DNA of 64,000 bases from Armillaria gallica (lineage: Eukaryota; Basidiomycota; Agaricomycetes; Agaricales; Physalacriaceae). Numbering within the stretch: position 1 is the stretch's first letter; the number at the start of each line of letters is the position of its first letter. The notes under the pieces are model-generated. The model worked only from the letters and a program-made list of their open reading frames with translations. It did not search any database and had not been told where the DNA came from. The stretch spans positions 3,906,001-3,970,000 of the forward strand of contig JBANDB010000001.1 in NCBI GenBank assembly GCA_037576215.1, written 5' to 3'. The position numbers and the translations under genes were made by a program. This document shows, piece by piece, positions 33,223 to 45,457 of the stretch.

Positions 33223-34993
33223 CTACTCCCATCGAAAATACGAGACAACTGTAGACCTGACGATGCGTACGCCGGGGACATCAGAGAGGGACCGTAGACT
33301 CGCTACACCGTCAAGTCCGCGCTCTTCGCGAGACATTCCGAGGCCTTGGGGGTATCCAATATTAGTGATCGATGATCTATGATCATTAAAACGCGTGAGA
33401 TCTTCCTTCATCTTTGACCGCTGCATTCCTTGACGTCGACGGCGCCAGATGGATAGGACGATGAGTATCCCAGCCGCGAAAATTGCACCACCGAAAAGTC
33501 CTCCAACCCCAGCGCACGCTGCGATGAATTTGGCATGATCAGCGTTTCTGGAGACGAAGTAAGGAGTGTGTTTGCATAGTTTGAAAAAAAGATGAACCAC
33601 GCTACTTACACAGTTCCTGGAGCTAGACAATCTGTGGGACCAAAGGCACCAACATGCAAAGGTCCATTCACCCAGATCTTTCCTTCAGAGCTTACCATTG
33701 ACATGAAGAATGGCATCGCACGGGACTAAAAGTTACAAGATTCAGCTCTTACAGCGGATTGGTTACTGGGCAAGACTTGCAAGAGAAACTGTCCAAGTGA
33801 TTGGATCCATGGTGTTTGAGGTCAAGTTGTATGGAGGATGGAACGCAGGTACAATCTGGACCTGGTCTTTAGCAGGCGTACTGGAAGTAGGCCATAGTAG
33901 CATAGCTAGCTTACCGTGAGAGTGAATGGGGGCGTTCCTTCGTTAGGCGTCACAGATACATCGGTGCACTGATATTTAAACCAACAGTCATTTATGTAGA
34001 CGGTCATATAATCGGAGAGGATTCTTATACCTGATTGATAAAACCATATTGTGACATAGGACCGCTTGGCTGGGACACCGTCCCATTTGCAGACAGAACC
34101 GGAGAGGTGACGTTTGGGCAGCAAACATCCGTACCGTTCGAGTTCGGTATCATAGTGTACATGTCTTGACATCCTCCCGCAACCCCGTTGGAATCAAACT
34201 GGAAACCCAGAGTCAGATAGATAGATTTTATAAATCGTCATAGCACACACCATGCATATTTGATACTGGATTGTATCGAAGACATGAGATTCAAGTTCGA
34301 CAGGATCTTTGATATGGAGAACATACCTGCGTCCCAGGGGCAAAAGGTACAGCCCAATCCTGGTAGATGGAACATATTCAGTTTCTGGAAACAATAATTG
34401 GAAAGTAAAGTGATACGCACAAAGCTCAGGTCGGGGGGGCTGCCAGCGTCGATAACGGTCGCTGCTATGCTCGTTCTATACAATTGTCAGATATATATCT
34501 GAAAGTGGAGGGACTTCTTACGATGTATACAACACAAGGGAGTACGGAGCGACGGGATTTTGTCTAGCGCAGATTGCTTCAGTAAGAATATCCCACACAC
34601 CACAGAACCGTACCCAATAGCTGATTGTCGGCCCCATTTGATGTGGATGACTTCACATTGCTCTGTAGTCATCAAGTCAGGCATTGTCGTAACCAAAAGC
34701 GGCATTACTTACGAGTGAGGATGATAGGGACTGGCTCATCCGCCTTATTATAATCGAAAAAGAAACCCTATGTCCCACAAGACTTGGATAAGCTCGAAGT
34801 TTCACGTATGCAAAGAACGCACTGGTTCCAAAAACGGCACAACCTCGGCGGCTGCAAAATTTGAGATGATAAGGACAACCAAGGCTCGTCGGATCGGCCA
34901 ACATCTATTGATGACTATGTTATTCGCCTTAGTTTGAGTATGATTGTTGTGGGAATGCTGCTGGCTCACATATATTCCACAACGTAATTGCAA
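33223..34993 (-). CDS. Single-pass membrane protein with large extracellular part
   Basis: Member of an uncharacterised mushroom family. Segments in order, each joined by an in-phase intron of about 50-60 nt: RRALVVLIISNFAAAEVVPF (signal-like), GFFFDYNKADEPVPIILTQ, CEVIHIKWGRQSAIG, APYSLVLYTS, DAGSPPDLSFDWAVPFAPGT, YQICM, FDSNGVAGGCQDMYTMIPNS, CTDVSVTPNEGTPPFTL, PPYNLTSNTMDPITWTVSL, PFFMSMVSSEGKIWVNGPLH and GAFGPTDCLAPG. A membrane helix (FIAACAGVGGLFGGAIFAAG and on to VLSIW) and a basic stop-transfer RRRRQGMQRSK follow. The intron 33780..33726 starts with GCAAGT (GC-AG type). No ATG is in frame with the signal segment, so exon 1 is unresolved or damaged. The stop at 33223 is one option. Probably a cell-surface receptor or adhesion-like protein (guess). 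Confidence 0.6.
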
Positions 34994-36569
34994 GTATGCC
35001 GGTGTATATGCCTGTCAACAGTCAACACCTTCATGTCAATATAATGAACGACGTTGCCCACCATGCAATAACGCGTAGAGAATTATGGAGTTCAGACTAA
35101 GCCCGAAAGATTGAAGGAGGGAAACGATGGCGTTGTCAGTAATACTCCGTGGAATATCTGTCTTCATCACCGTGGGGAGAAGCAAGAGAAATGGGGTAGT
35201 GGTTCATGGATATAATGCATACCAACCCTTTTGTTATAAAGTGCACAGTGCGCGCACATTGATTTGTAAAAAAAAAAGATTGATCCAAGTCCGAACGACT
35301 CCGTCCAAGATACTTAGATACGAGTGTGTTCGGCGACTCAATGAGTCATCGTGAAGATTGATAGTTTCAATATGCGACTCATGGTCAGCTATTGCCAGAG
35401 GAACCGTATGTCGAAAGGAAAGAAAGGATCTGCACAGAGATATCATGTTCGTATAGTTCTGAATTAGGAAAGAAGCTGTGTCTTGGAAGAGGATTAAGCC
35501 TGGTGAAGTTCTCGGCGCAGATGTCGACTAAGAACTTCATCCATCATGGCGCGAGCCCTGGAAATTTGAGAGAGAGAAAGCGGGGAGGTTTCTACGTGAG
35601 GTATACTTGTGACACTAACAGATCCTGGGTTCTAGGAGGGATTGGCGGGGATATCGACGTCTGATAGCTATCCAGAGATCCCGCAGAACAGCCTTACACG
35701 ATGGGAGAAAGTTTATCCTGGAAATAGTGCATCTATCAGAAAAATGGGGGAAGGGAATGCAACACGTACCCTATGATGAATTTGACGAACCCTGACACAT
35801 TGCCGGGAGACAATTAAATCAAGTTCCACAGAATAATGACCGGGCAGCTCGAAAAGACCGGTCAGAACCACGGTTGAGGAGAGATGCTTTTTTGATAACT
35901 GATGAAAAAAGAATGCTTCATAGACGGGCTCGTTATTCTGGAAACCGTTAGATATGATAGACCGCATATACCACGACGACCATCTACAGCATTATGGAGG
36001 GGATAGTACAACTCACGACACCTTTGGCGACTCAGGTATTGACATGCCGCAGAGACCATGGCCAACTATATACCGAGTTATAATGAGAATCACGCGTAAA
36101 CCTTATAAGGCGTTACAGTACTCACCTATCATTTCCCCCTGCTTGAGTACCCTGCGGCTTCCATGGCACTGGTCATTTGATTGTTGACGCTAGCCCTGTA
36201 GCACCCTACTTGATCGAAAACATTTCTCCGGCTCCAAGAATTCCCAGCGATGATGGATTTGGTGTACTTGACGATGCAGGAGCAGAGGTAGAGATGTCAG
36301 TGGCGGATGCTGACCGGAAGTCATGAGAAAGAACGGCTGCTCGTAACCTTCTAGGAAGAGCTAACATGCCGTCGGATGACACGATGAAAGTAGCAAGTCG
36401 AGAAACGGCCTCAACGTGATGGCAGTTCCCCATAAAGACAGTCGATAAACATGAAGGCATTTCTGGAAACATGTCGGTACTGCCTGTTGGAGGATGAACA
36501 TCTTTCCTGTCTCGTCACTGTAACAAACTTGGCTCCTCGCCCGTCAGGGACGCCCAGATGGCCGTGGCT
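34994..36569. other. Relic DNA, no supported gene
   Basis: Fragments near 35800-36060 resemble 36740-36960 at low identity (for example AATTAAATCA...CTCGAAAAGA and GACTCAGGT...CCGCAGAG), suggesting an old local duplication. No intact frame was recognised. Confidence 0.35.
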
Positions 36570-36800
36570 TCTTTCATTAATTCTTCATTGTAATCGTTAC
36601 ATAGACGTCGGGATAAGCAAAGGTAGCCTGATAACGAGGATAAATGCTGAGAGAATAGACTGCCAAGACACAGAAAGTAAACATCAATATGGAGGACACC
36701 ATGACGGTGCGACCCAGTTCAACGAGATGCAGCTAAATCAGGTGTGACTAGGCACCTCGAAAAGATCAACTGAGATCACAATCGAGGGGAGATATCTCGT
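36570..36800 (+). repeat. Degraded inverted copy of 50.72-50.96 kb
   Basis: Reads like the reverse complement of 50.72-50.96 kb, with shared blocks such as GAAAGTAAACATCAATATGG and GACTAGGCA. At protein level ESKHQYG and GAT(Q/L)F are kept. The left limit of the segmental duplication that continues to about 39.1 kb is somewhere here. Confidence 0.6.
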
Positions 36801-36994
36801 CGACGAGCGCTGAAGACGACACGACTTCACAGTTATTATTACGGCAGCCGTAAGGCTGAGGAGACTACGCACATACAATGCGTGCAACACCATGGAATAT
36901 ATATATACGGTGCACATTCATGGACTCAGGTCATATTGATATCCCGCAGAGGCCATTAACGAGGATGTCGCATAAGCCAATAACACCTCATTGA

Positions 36995-37421
36995 TAGTCT
37001 CTCGTAGACAGACAACGATACAGACCTATTGATGGAAGGGAGGGACGGTCTGTATGTAGTCTGTTGCTTAATCGGGCCATCTGCCTTGCAACCCAGTTAT
37101 TACTAATTTGATGGAAACCCGGCAGCGCGTAACTGATTTATTCGGGGTCTTGGGACGCGTTTGAAGACTATAGAAGGTTATTTATTCACGATATCAAGAC
37201 TCTTAACACATAAAATGAATTTATTATGAAGGGAAAGGTGGTACATGCATTATTTGCTGTTTAGACATGCTGACCGGCTTGCAATCGGCACTGTAAACTT
37301 GCCGCCGGGATCCTCAAATTCGATTCCGTTTGGCGCAGTGCCGACTGACGGCAATCAAATTATGTCATGCTTTGTAATAACACGGTTGCAAGTAAAACCC
37401 CCCGCGTTAAACAATAGACTA
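36995..37421 (-). mobile_element. 427-bp MITE, copy 1
   Basis: Begins TAGTCTCTCGTAG and ends ACAATAGACTA; it is the exact inverted counterpart of 37887..38313 as far as I compared, and of equal length. Short terminal inverted repeats TAGTCT(C/A)T. The outer flank CCTCATTGA (36986..36994) pairs with the inner flank of the other copy, not with its own. No transposase. A 63-codon ORF (37245..37436) is repeated in the twin and looks fortuitous. Confidence 0.85.
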
Positions 37422-37886
37422 GAATGGGCGTGCTGACGGACGGAAGTCGGCTGCGATCGATGTTTATATCTCCGATCGAAATAAATTCGTTGCCGATTAG
37501 TCGCCGACCGTGCTTACAAATAAGTACCAAGTTTATCTGTATTCTTTCTTTAGCTTTGGCCTCTAGCCTCTCCCGTTTGCTTCTAGTCTTTGCATAGCGA
37601 CTTGGACACTATGGCTCCTCAAGTAGCTCATGTTATCCATCAAATGCCGTTCTTAGAGCCTTGGAAATTACAAACAACGGGGTTTTCCGGGACTTGCCGG
37701 TCTTCCACCAACGTAACTTCGCTGCATCCTCAAACAAACCGAATCCATCATTGCTAGGAAACTCTGAAATGAGATTCTATCTACGAAGTGGGGTATCCTA
37801 GCGTCAACGATTGAACGAGGACGAAATCAATATCATAAAGTGGGAAGACGCCCAAGGAAGGTGAAACATGTAACTCTTCAATGAGG
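37422..37886. other. Inverted spacer: promoter region of the Cys-rich pseudogene
   Basis: 465 bp between the two MITEs. In reverse orientation it matches the upstream region of the intact Cys-rich gene (49735-49836 and 50416-50690), including traces of a kinase-like C-terminus near 37550-37640. It is therefore the pseudogene's own upstream DNA, now flipped. Confidence 0.7.
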
Positions 37887-38313
37887 TAGTCTATTGTTTA
37901 ACGCGGGGGGTTTTACTTGCAACCGTGTTATTACAAAGCATGACATAATTTGATTGCCGTCAGTCGGCACTGCGCCAAACGGAATCGAATTTGAGGATCC
38001 CGGCGGCAAGTTTACAGTGCCGATTGCAAGCCGGTCAGCATGTCTAAACAGCAAATAATGCATGTACCACCTTTCCCTTCATAATAAATTCATTTTATGT
38101 GTTAAGAGTCTTGATATCGTGAATAAATAACCTTCTATAGTCTTCAAACGCGTCCCAAGACCCCGAATAAATCAGTTACGCGCTGCCGGGTTTCCATCAA
38201 ATTAGTAATAACTGGGTTGCAAGGCAGATGGCCCGATTAAGCAACAGACTACATACAGACCGTCCCTCCCTTCCATCAATAGGTCTGTATCGTTGTCTGT
38301 CTACGAGAGACTA
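37887..38313 (+). mobile_element. 427-bp MITE, copy 2
   Basis: Starts TAGTCTATTGTTT and ends CTACGAGAGACTA. Inner flank TCAATGAGG (37878..37886), outer flank CGCCCATTC (38314..38322). It ends 39 bp before the pseudogene ATG. An internal hairpin TACAGACC...GGTCTGTA lies near the right end. Confidence 0.85.
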
Positions 38314-38352
38314 CGCCCATTCGTCCTTCAATCTTATCTAATTGTTATCATC

Positions 38353-39110
38353 ATGAGCCTCAACAACGACTGGGAGAATGTGACTATTACATCCTATATC
38401 AAGCCAACAGTCCTCAAAATTATGCAGTCAGTGTACCGACATCGCAAGCTCATTATTCCTCTTCAATTCGACCGGTGGTGGAACCGGCCTTGTTTTACTT
38501 ACAAGGTCGAAGAGAACTCCTCTGAACCCAGCGCTGTCATTCTCGAATTTCACGGAGGTTAACCCGACCAGCCTGTACAGCGCCTGCACTTTATGATCTT
38601 CGTCATTCAGCAGACTGTACGACGGGTTCAGAGACGAGGACTTTGTCAGCCCGTACGACATCCCGCACGACTTGCTGGAGCTACAGAATATCGCTTTGAG
38701 GCATGCTCAGGGACGTCGGTAGAACATTCTTCGTGCGAGGCAACAGATGGCGTAGAACGAGCAAGCAGCCGAGCCAAGGAAAGAGGAAGCGATTCAGGTG
38801 AGTCTTTGCCGCGATTACTCTAGTCATTCTACAAGTGCTTGGAAGAGCATCGAGCTATTGAGCAACACGCCCTTCCTAGTCCATCTGAATACGCTTGTAC
38901 GGTATACAAGGCGCCAGAGGCTCTTGTAAAGTGCCTCAAGCGCAGCATTCTCTGCTGTCCTGATCCTTTTTGTCCCAGTCATAGCTCTGATGGACTCAAG
39001 GTGTGTGCCGAACACCAGGACACGCATCTTTGCCAGAGCTGTATCGGCGCTGGCGACGGTGTCAAGCTTAGACCATGTCCCGTTACGACCTGCGACTAAT
39101 AGACATTTGA
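38353..39110 (+). pseudogene. Cys-rich two-part protein, decayed paralogue
   Basis: Paralogue of the intact gene at 48178..49716. It follows the same frame from MSLNNDWENVTITSYIKPTV through WWNRPCFTYKVEENS, the intron donor (near 38799) and into the Cys-rich exon as far as KLRPCPVTTCD. Stops occur at 38560 (TAA), 38720 (TAG), 38753 (TAG), 39097 (TAA) and 39100 (TAG). Four of these replace CAG, CAG, CAA and TGG of the intact copy, all C-to-T or G-to-A changes. Homology ends near 39110, so about two thirds of exon 2 is gone. Its promoter has been hit by the MITE at 37887..38313. Confidence 0.85.
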
Positions 39111-42100
39111 GAAGGGTTTTAGCATATCCAATAGGAAACGAGTAGAACTCAACAGTTTCGAACTCAGTTCGAATTCTGACGCGGCATCCATTGCGACGCT
39201 GGGTCTAGGACATCCGGAACGATCTGGAACGGGGGCTTACATACCACACCAGCTCCCGCAAGAATCTATGAGACGGGTGCCGCAAGTCCCAGGATGTCCT
39301 AGTTAGTAGTTTCTTGATTTCTTGAATCGCTATGCACGCGATCGTTCCTTAGAGCCGGCGCATCGTTCCTAACGACGCGTTGCCGAGCCTCTTTTGTATG
39401 TACAGAAATCTTCGGAGCGCGGCCATTAAGACATGTGGTATTCGGGTAAAGTACGGGTCGGCATATCTGGTTATAGTACAATCAAGTTAATAATGATTCA
39501 AGCTCGCGGGGGGACTAGCATTTGGATTGGAGCCTTGGTATTCTAGGCCGCTATCCTGGTAAAGCTTATCAGTGCCTCGGGCATCGAGACTGAGAAGGTT
39601 CCTGAGTTTACCTTAGAGGCATCACTAATCGTCTCAGTCACTATGAATATATCAAGCTGAGTCGGCGGCTGTACGAATGATGAACACGATATGATTGTGG
39701 TGTTAGGACGTTAGCGTACCTTTTCCCTGGCAAGCAAAGTCCGTGGGGTAATGCGCGAGCGAAATCGTGGCATAGCCGGTGACTCCTCTGCCTCATCTGA
39801 GGCCGTTCGTAGTATGTGACGGGTGTTCAAGCTAATTTCCGTTAGTAACAATCGTTGGCCGCTTGTAAAAATGACAAACGAGCACAAAAACGTATTTGCA
39901 TACACTGCGCCCAACAGGTTAATTTTCTTGGCACGGAAATTTGATGTAGTACGCACGTCGACTGATCAAGAAACACAGAGGGAGGTAAACCCACGTCTTG
40001 GGCACCACAAGGTACTGCATGTATTTTGTTATAGGGCTCCGTGATTAGTGCGCAGTTGTGGGTAGTCAAACTTACCGTGATAAGGCCGGCCACTGAGGCG
40101 AAGCTAAGGGGTATCAAACAGTCAGGATGATGGAAAGATACAGTAGCTTTCGATTACTACCTCGTCAGCAACCCAGTGCTGATAGAAAATATCATTAAAC
40201 GATCGATGATCTCATCCGTTCTGGAGGTAGATGAATGAAGGTCGGTGAAAGCGAAATGATAATTACTGTTTGTAACCCGTGCGTTTCTGATGCAAAAAGT
40301 AGCATAACGAGATTGCCAAACTGGTATCACAGAGGGCAGCGCTTCCAAGGCGTATAATATGCGGTACCTTCCAGTCAAGTGTCAGTTAATAGGATGCTGA
40401 GTGTTGCTCTCGAATACCTTCACGCTGCCGAATCTCGCACGATAGTGCAAAGCTAAAGACTGTCCGGCTGCGACTGTGCGCATGTATCAGCCGGTGGGAA
40501 TTAGGCTGTTAGATCCGAGGCGCACCTTCGCCGCTAACTGTGTGCAACTTAGCATTCCGTTCATTGCAGGCTTCAACAGCGTACCTAAATGCACAAGGGC
40601 TAGGCAAAGCTGTTTGAGGTAGTTTCTAGCCAGATACTCAATCACTTGACAGAAAGCTTACCAAAACCAATGTTAAGATTGTCCGCCGCCCGCTGACTAT
40701 ATAAGTTAAGATTCAGTAAATTCAGGATCCGGGGTTTCTTGGAAGTTGGTGAAGACTAACGTAACCAGACACGATACGCAAGGAATCTGTTGTCGCGCCG
40801 CTCATCAACGATGTACTAGTGACAGCGGACGTTAAATGCGCACCCTTCTGAAAGTCCTGATATCAACATCTTCGAAGCCTCAGTGGTTATCCCAAGTTGC
40901 AAAGATAGAGCGACGCACAGAGAATGCAAGTTCTGCCTGGACTCGAAGAATGAAAGATCTAGTTGATCATCGGGTGACTACTCTTACATTGAGACTCCTG
41001 ACCATTGAATTGAGTAAGAAAATTTGATATGGATCTGACATCAACTGACCAGACATAACGATGAAAAGGCCCCGTAGTCACGAAATAATACCTACGATTA
41101 GTTCAGGTGTCTATTGAAACGAGACGCCAAATATCTAGGACTGACCAACAAGCGTGAGCCATGAGAGCGACAGCTGCTGCGTCGATAATCCTTCGCGCTT
41201 GTTAGGCGGGCAAGAATACGATTCAGATGTCAAAATTTGTCGACATACGTCATGATAACAACCTATGAATGGAGATTGTCGGTGAATAGGGAACGATCAT
41301 GGACTCACACAATATCTCACCATCAACTTTGTTGACAAGGTATCTTTGGGGAAACGCCTATAATATGTGTATGTCTGTGACAGTGAGATTCCATACAAGC
41401 TGGACAATATTAGATGTGAGGTGCACAGTGAGGACGGCGACCTACATCGAGGAGAAGATCAAACCAAGAAGGGTCATTCCAAGGGCTACTTCTTCACTTC
41501 TGGTCCGATGTACCACCGCCATCGAGGGGAAGAGAAATATAATATCGATGTGAATACGGATGAAGGCAACTTTTATACCGGATGGTATGGGCTGTGAAAA
41601 CTAATTAAGCTTTCCGTGTGCTACAGCACCACATAGGAAAAAAAGCCACACCAAGTAGCTTTATCGTGTGAGAGCCATCGGACTAAGAAGACCAGCTCCA
41701 GAGAAGAAATGGTATGATAGGCTACGTATGCCGCTAGATGACCGAAGATACTGACGAGCAGGAGTGCAGGTTCCCGCCTCCCGGTTAGATTTGAGATAGC
41801 CAACTGAATTATCTATCGAAGACTATAAACGAAGGTTTCTCAGGATTACTGTTCCTGCGAAAAACTTGGCATGATAAAGGTTGAGAGTAAGTCAAGAGTT
41901 TGACTCGGCCCGGTAAACCCGGATGTTGAATAGCTGATCTCAAGATCCGATTGAATCTTCCACTGTTTCCGATTGCGTTCTTCACATGTCTACCCTACAG
42001 GAATGGGCCATTCATTCCCTTGGAATATGCTCGGTAAATCACAGTCCCGCGGCTCAGTACCTGTGTATACCATTTATGCTATCCGACAAATTGACATCGA

Positions 42101-42732
42101 CGGACCCGTGGTTATCACCGACTTTCAGCGGATCGGCCTCCATGTCGTTCGCTATAGAGATCATTTCCGGAGCAATAAGTGTCTCTTCATGTGCCTGTGG
42201 ACCTGATATGATTCAAGTGGCTTCCCTATCGGATGTTTTTGTTGCGACTACTGACGGCCGTCGACATCAATCAAGGTCTGCGAGAGATATCGATAGCTGG
42301 CCGCCTAGTTATCGATATTTCTCGTACGGCTACCGAGGGTTGAGTGTGTGACTACCGGATACCCAGCAACGAAACACTAACTCAGTCTAATCTTCAATGA
42401 GCGATCGCGAGCATTACCCTTCATTACCACTGTCACTGTTTTCTTCGATTGGCCATTTGGTGTTTTGGTATTACATCGGTAGCCTTCGGTGGTCTACCAA
42501 TCAAATAACCATAGAAACGCCGATAACAATCCTCTAAAGAGCGCCGTCCACGTGCGAAAATTGGTCTGGATGCCGAGCCTGGACGTGACAGGTGTAAAAG
42601 GCAGTTTCCCAATACTTCGTAATTATCCCTGACAGACCACTTTAACAGGAAAATGACGACGTTATTTAAAACGAACGTCGAACCGAGGGTCACATTTCAT
42701 TCACTTTCTTTCCAACCACATTCTTTAGCTTC
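39111..42732. other. Relic intergenic region, no supported gene
   Basis: 3.6 kb without a recognisable gene. The frame 41367..41597 encodes a hydrophilic peptide (GYFFTSGPMYHRHRGEEKYN) that may be an exon relic. Other ORFs are short and contradictory between strands. Confidence 0.45.
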
Positions 42733-44990
42733 ATGCCGTCTGATTGTTCCGTCGATGATGCTGAGAAGGGCATCGCAGAGGAGTGTTATGCCGTCCCCCT
42801 TACTCTCCAGAGTTCACGTCCCTCTCTAGTCAGCCAAGACTCCTGTATCAAGGGTTCTCTGTCACATCCATGTCTACCGCTCCCCCCTCTGCCTCATGCC
42901 AAGTTCGAAACGATCGCTCTTGCCCTTCCGTCGAAAGAACTATCACCGAATGAGCTGGCTCTCATTCGTAGACCTACAAAAAATCGGGTTAGCAGTTGGG
43001 TCAAATTCAGGTTGTGGTACAATACTTATCGGTGAGTAACAAAAGAAAAAATCTCGTAATCTAAACTCAGGTTCTCCCGCAGGCGCTTTTTCACCGTCGC
43101 TCTCTTGTTCAACTTTATTTCGCTCATCTGCGCTGCTACTCATACTTGGGAGTATCCTCGTAACTACACGGGCGCCTGGATCCTCGGGAACCTTTTGTTT
43201 GCCGTTCTAGTACGGACAGAGCTGTTCACCCGATTTCTATATCTCGTCTTATGCAGCGCGTTTGCGAAAGTACGGCCGATCTATCCCTCATGTACCTCAT
43301 GTCGCTAACTTAAGCCTTCTTCTTAGTGGCCACCGTTGTGGTTCCGCCTTGGCATCTCATCGGCATTACAGCATGTCGGCGGGATTCACTCTGGATGTGC
43401 CATTTCGGCGGTTCTGTGGTTGATCTTCAAGTGCAGCCTGATCTTCCACGAGCGCGTCAGTCTTAACGGCGCCATCCTCGCATTCGGTGTTTTGACGAAC
43501 TTGGCGGTTGGCTTTGCCATGTTATCTGCTATGCCCTGGTTGAGGAACACTCATCACAAGTAAGCACTTTTAGTCTTGTGTCGCTTCACGAAGTTCTGAT
43601 CGAAAATTCGTTCAGCGTTTTCGAGCGGCACCATAGATTCATTGGATGGTGCGAGCCGCTTTTCCCCCATTCCATCCCACCACTGATCGTTCTCTTCTGC
43701 TCCACAGGACTGGCGTTGTTTTCAGTGCGTATATTTAGTCTCTGTGGGGTACGATCGGATCTAAAATAACCAATAACCGTTCTAGCTTGGGTCTTCGTTT
43801 TCCTCGGTGACGCCTATGATTCGAATACAAAGACCTTCTACGTAAGCAAGGTCGCGCACCAGCAGGACTTCTGGTTCTTACTGTTCATGACCATTTTGTA
43901 CGCATACGTTTAGTAATAACTCAATTTTTGAGTTCTTCCTAACCCTCATCATCTTCAGGATCATCATACCATGGCTTACCGTTCGAAGAGTCCCAGTGGA
44001 AATCACCATTGTGAGTTAGTATCAATGATTGAGCCGTACCCTTGCTCATTGAGTCACTTTTCTAGCCATCACCGAAAGTTGCTATAATCAAACTCAAGCG
44101 AGGAATGCGCCAGGGTTTGGTTTGTCGAATTTCTGAAGGTCCGTTGATGGAATACCACGCCTTGTAAGCCATTTTCAACTATTCGGATTTTTCCTGGGCT
44201 TAAAATTTTCGTAAATGATGCAGTGGCACAATCAGCGAGGGTATTGCATCAGGAGAGCATTACTTGATTTCAGGTGTACAAGGAGATGTGAGCACATGTA
44301 TAACGGTGACTGCTGCTGAGTACTCACAGAGTGTTTAGTTCACGCGGAGGCTCGTAGAGAATCCACCCACGCATCTCTGGACAAGAGAACTCAAGGTCTG
44401 GGTGTACCGACCATTGCCTGCCTTGCAGCACCTCTGATCTGACTTCATAGTTCGCTGCTGTGGGAGCTACATCAAGTCTTTACCGACGAGGTCTCCGTGT
44501 GTGTACCGGCACTGGCTTGGGAGCATGTCTCTCTACATGTATTCAGGTATGCACATATTTCAGCTTTCCAAGGACGCGTAGGGTTGATCTCACCTCTAAT
44601 CTAAAGAACCCCAACTGGTGAACACCTTTCCTCTTCTGCCGTGCTTCTAGTTCTCATTCATTATAGGTATCTGTTATGGATGGGCTCCGACCAGGAGAAA
44701 ACATTCGGACCCGAGATCTCCGGACTGATCAAAAAGCACCTGTACCCCGACCGAGTGACGCTGTGGGACTCCAAGGCGCGCGGAACCCGTCCGAATACCG
44801 TGAAGATTATCAAGGACATCTATCACGCCTGGGGCGCCGAGGTGGTCATAATCACTACCAACGCTCAGGGAAATAAAGAAATGACGGAAGGTCTGAAGGA
44901 GGCTGGGATTCCTTGCTTTGTGAGTCTGGCCTGTCTATTTAGTCGGTCTGCTAACCAAGTTGGGTTTAGGGAACCCTGTGGGACTTTTAG
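42733..44990 (+). CDS. TmpA-like membrane oxidoreductase
   Basis: Intact 14-exon gene, 510 residues. Exons: 42733..43031, 43083..43269, 43327..43559, 43616..43648, 43708..43724, 43786..43897, 43959..44010, 44066..44163, 44224..44287, 44339..44395, 44451..44546, 44607..44617, 44667..44919 and 44970..44990; three are 11-33 nt. A cytosolic N-terminus of about 95 residues precedes five or more membrane helices (FFTVALLFNFISLICAA, WILGNLLFAVLVR, AISAVLWLIFKCSLIF, GAILAFGVLTNLAVGF, FLLFMTILIIIPWLTV). Then comes a ferredoxin-reductase-like module: EYHAFGTISEG, HYLISGVQGDFTRRL, RVCTGTGLGACLSTC (pyridine-nucleotide loop) and LLWMGSDQEKTFG, ending GTLWDF. The order matches the TmpA family of putative membrane flavoproteins, known from Aspergillus development. 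It is convergent with the acyl-CoA synthetase. Confidence 0.82.
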
Positions 44991-45457
44991 AGGTTCCCTC
45001 TGCTTACGACAAGAGGAAACTTGGTTCGATTTTGACGTCTGGGACGCTGGCCCTCATCCGCTTTCAGCCCTTCTTTTGACTTGCACTCTTTCTTACAAGT
45101 ACATAACACTCTTTGTACACCGTTCTTTCAGACATCGTTGATCGCATGGGAGCTACTTAGACTCGGACCAACGACCTCGAATGACATGCACGATTCAGCA
45201 TAGCAGGAATTTAATCTTGGTGAGTGTTCTAACTGGGGCTTCTGTAGCGTATTTTCTCTGATACCCCCTTTCGTAGCATGCACGTCCGATACGAGTTGGT
45301 CCAATGTAGCCTTAGTTGTCATGTCGCGGGCGACTTTTTGGGACTTTTTGTTCTTCTGCAGACGCTTGTCTCGTTATTGAGGCGATTGTAACACATACTT
45401 CTTGTTCCTGGTACTAGTAAGCCAACAAAGATTCGCTTTCTACAGTACGAGTTGAAG
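44991..45457. other. Short convergent intergenic region
   Basis: Holds the 3' ends of the two convergent genes; no gene supported. Confidence 0.45.

Noticed and set aside
37245..38063. Identical ORFs of 63 and 61 codons at 37245..37436 and 37878..38063 as a duplicated gene
   Set aside because: Both lie inside the two MITE copies; the peptide has no motif and its end depends on flanking DNA.
36995..38313. The inverted 427-bp arms as one large TIR transposon or as LTRs
   Set aside because: The spacer is paralogous gene-flanking DNA, not transposon coding sequence. Each arm has its own 9-bp duplication after flipping the spacer, and LTRs would be direct repeats.
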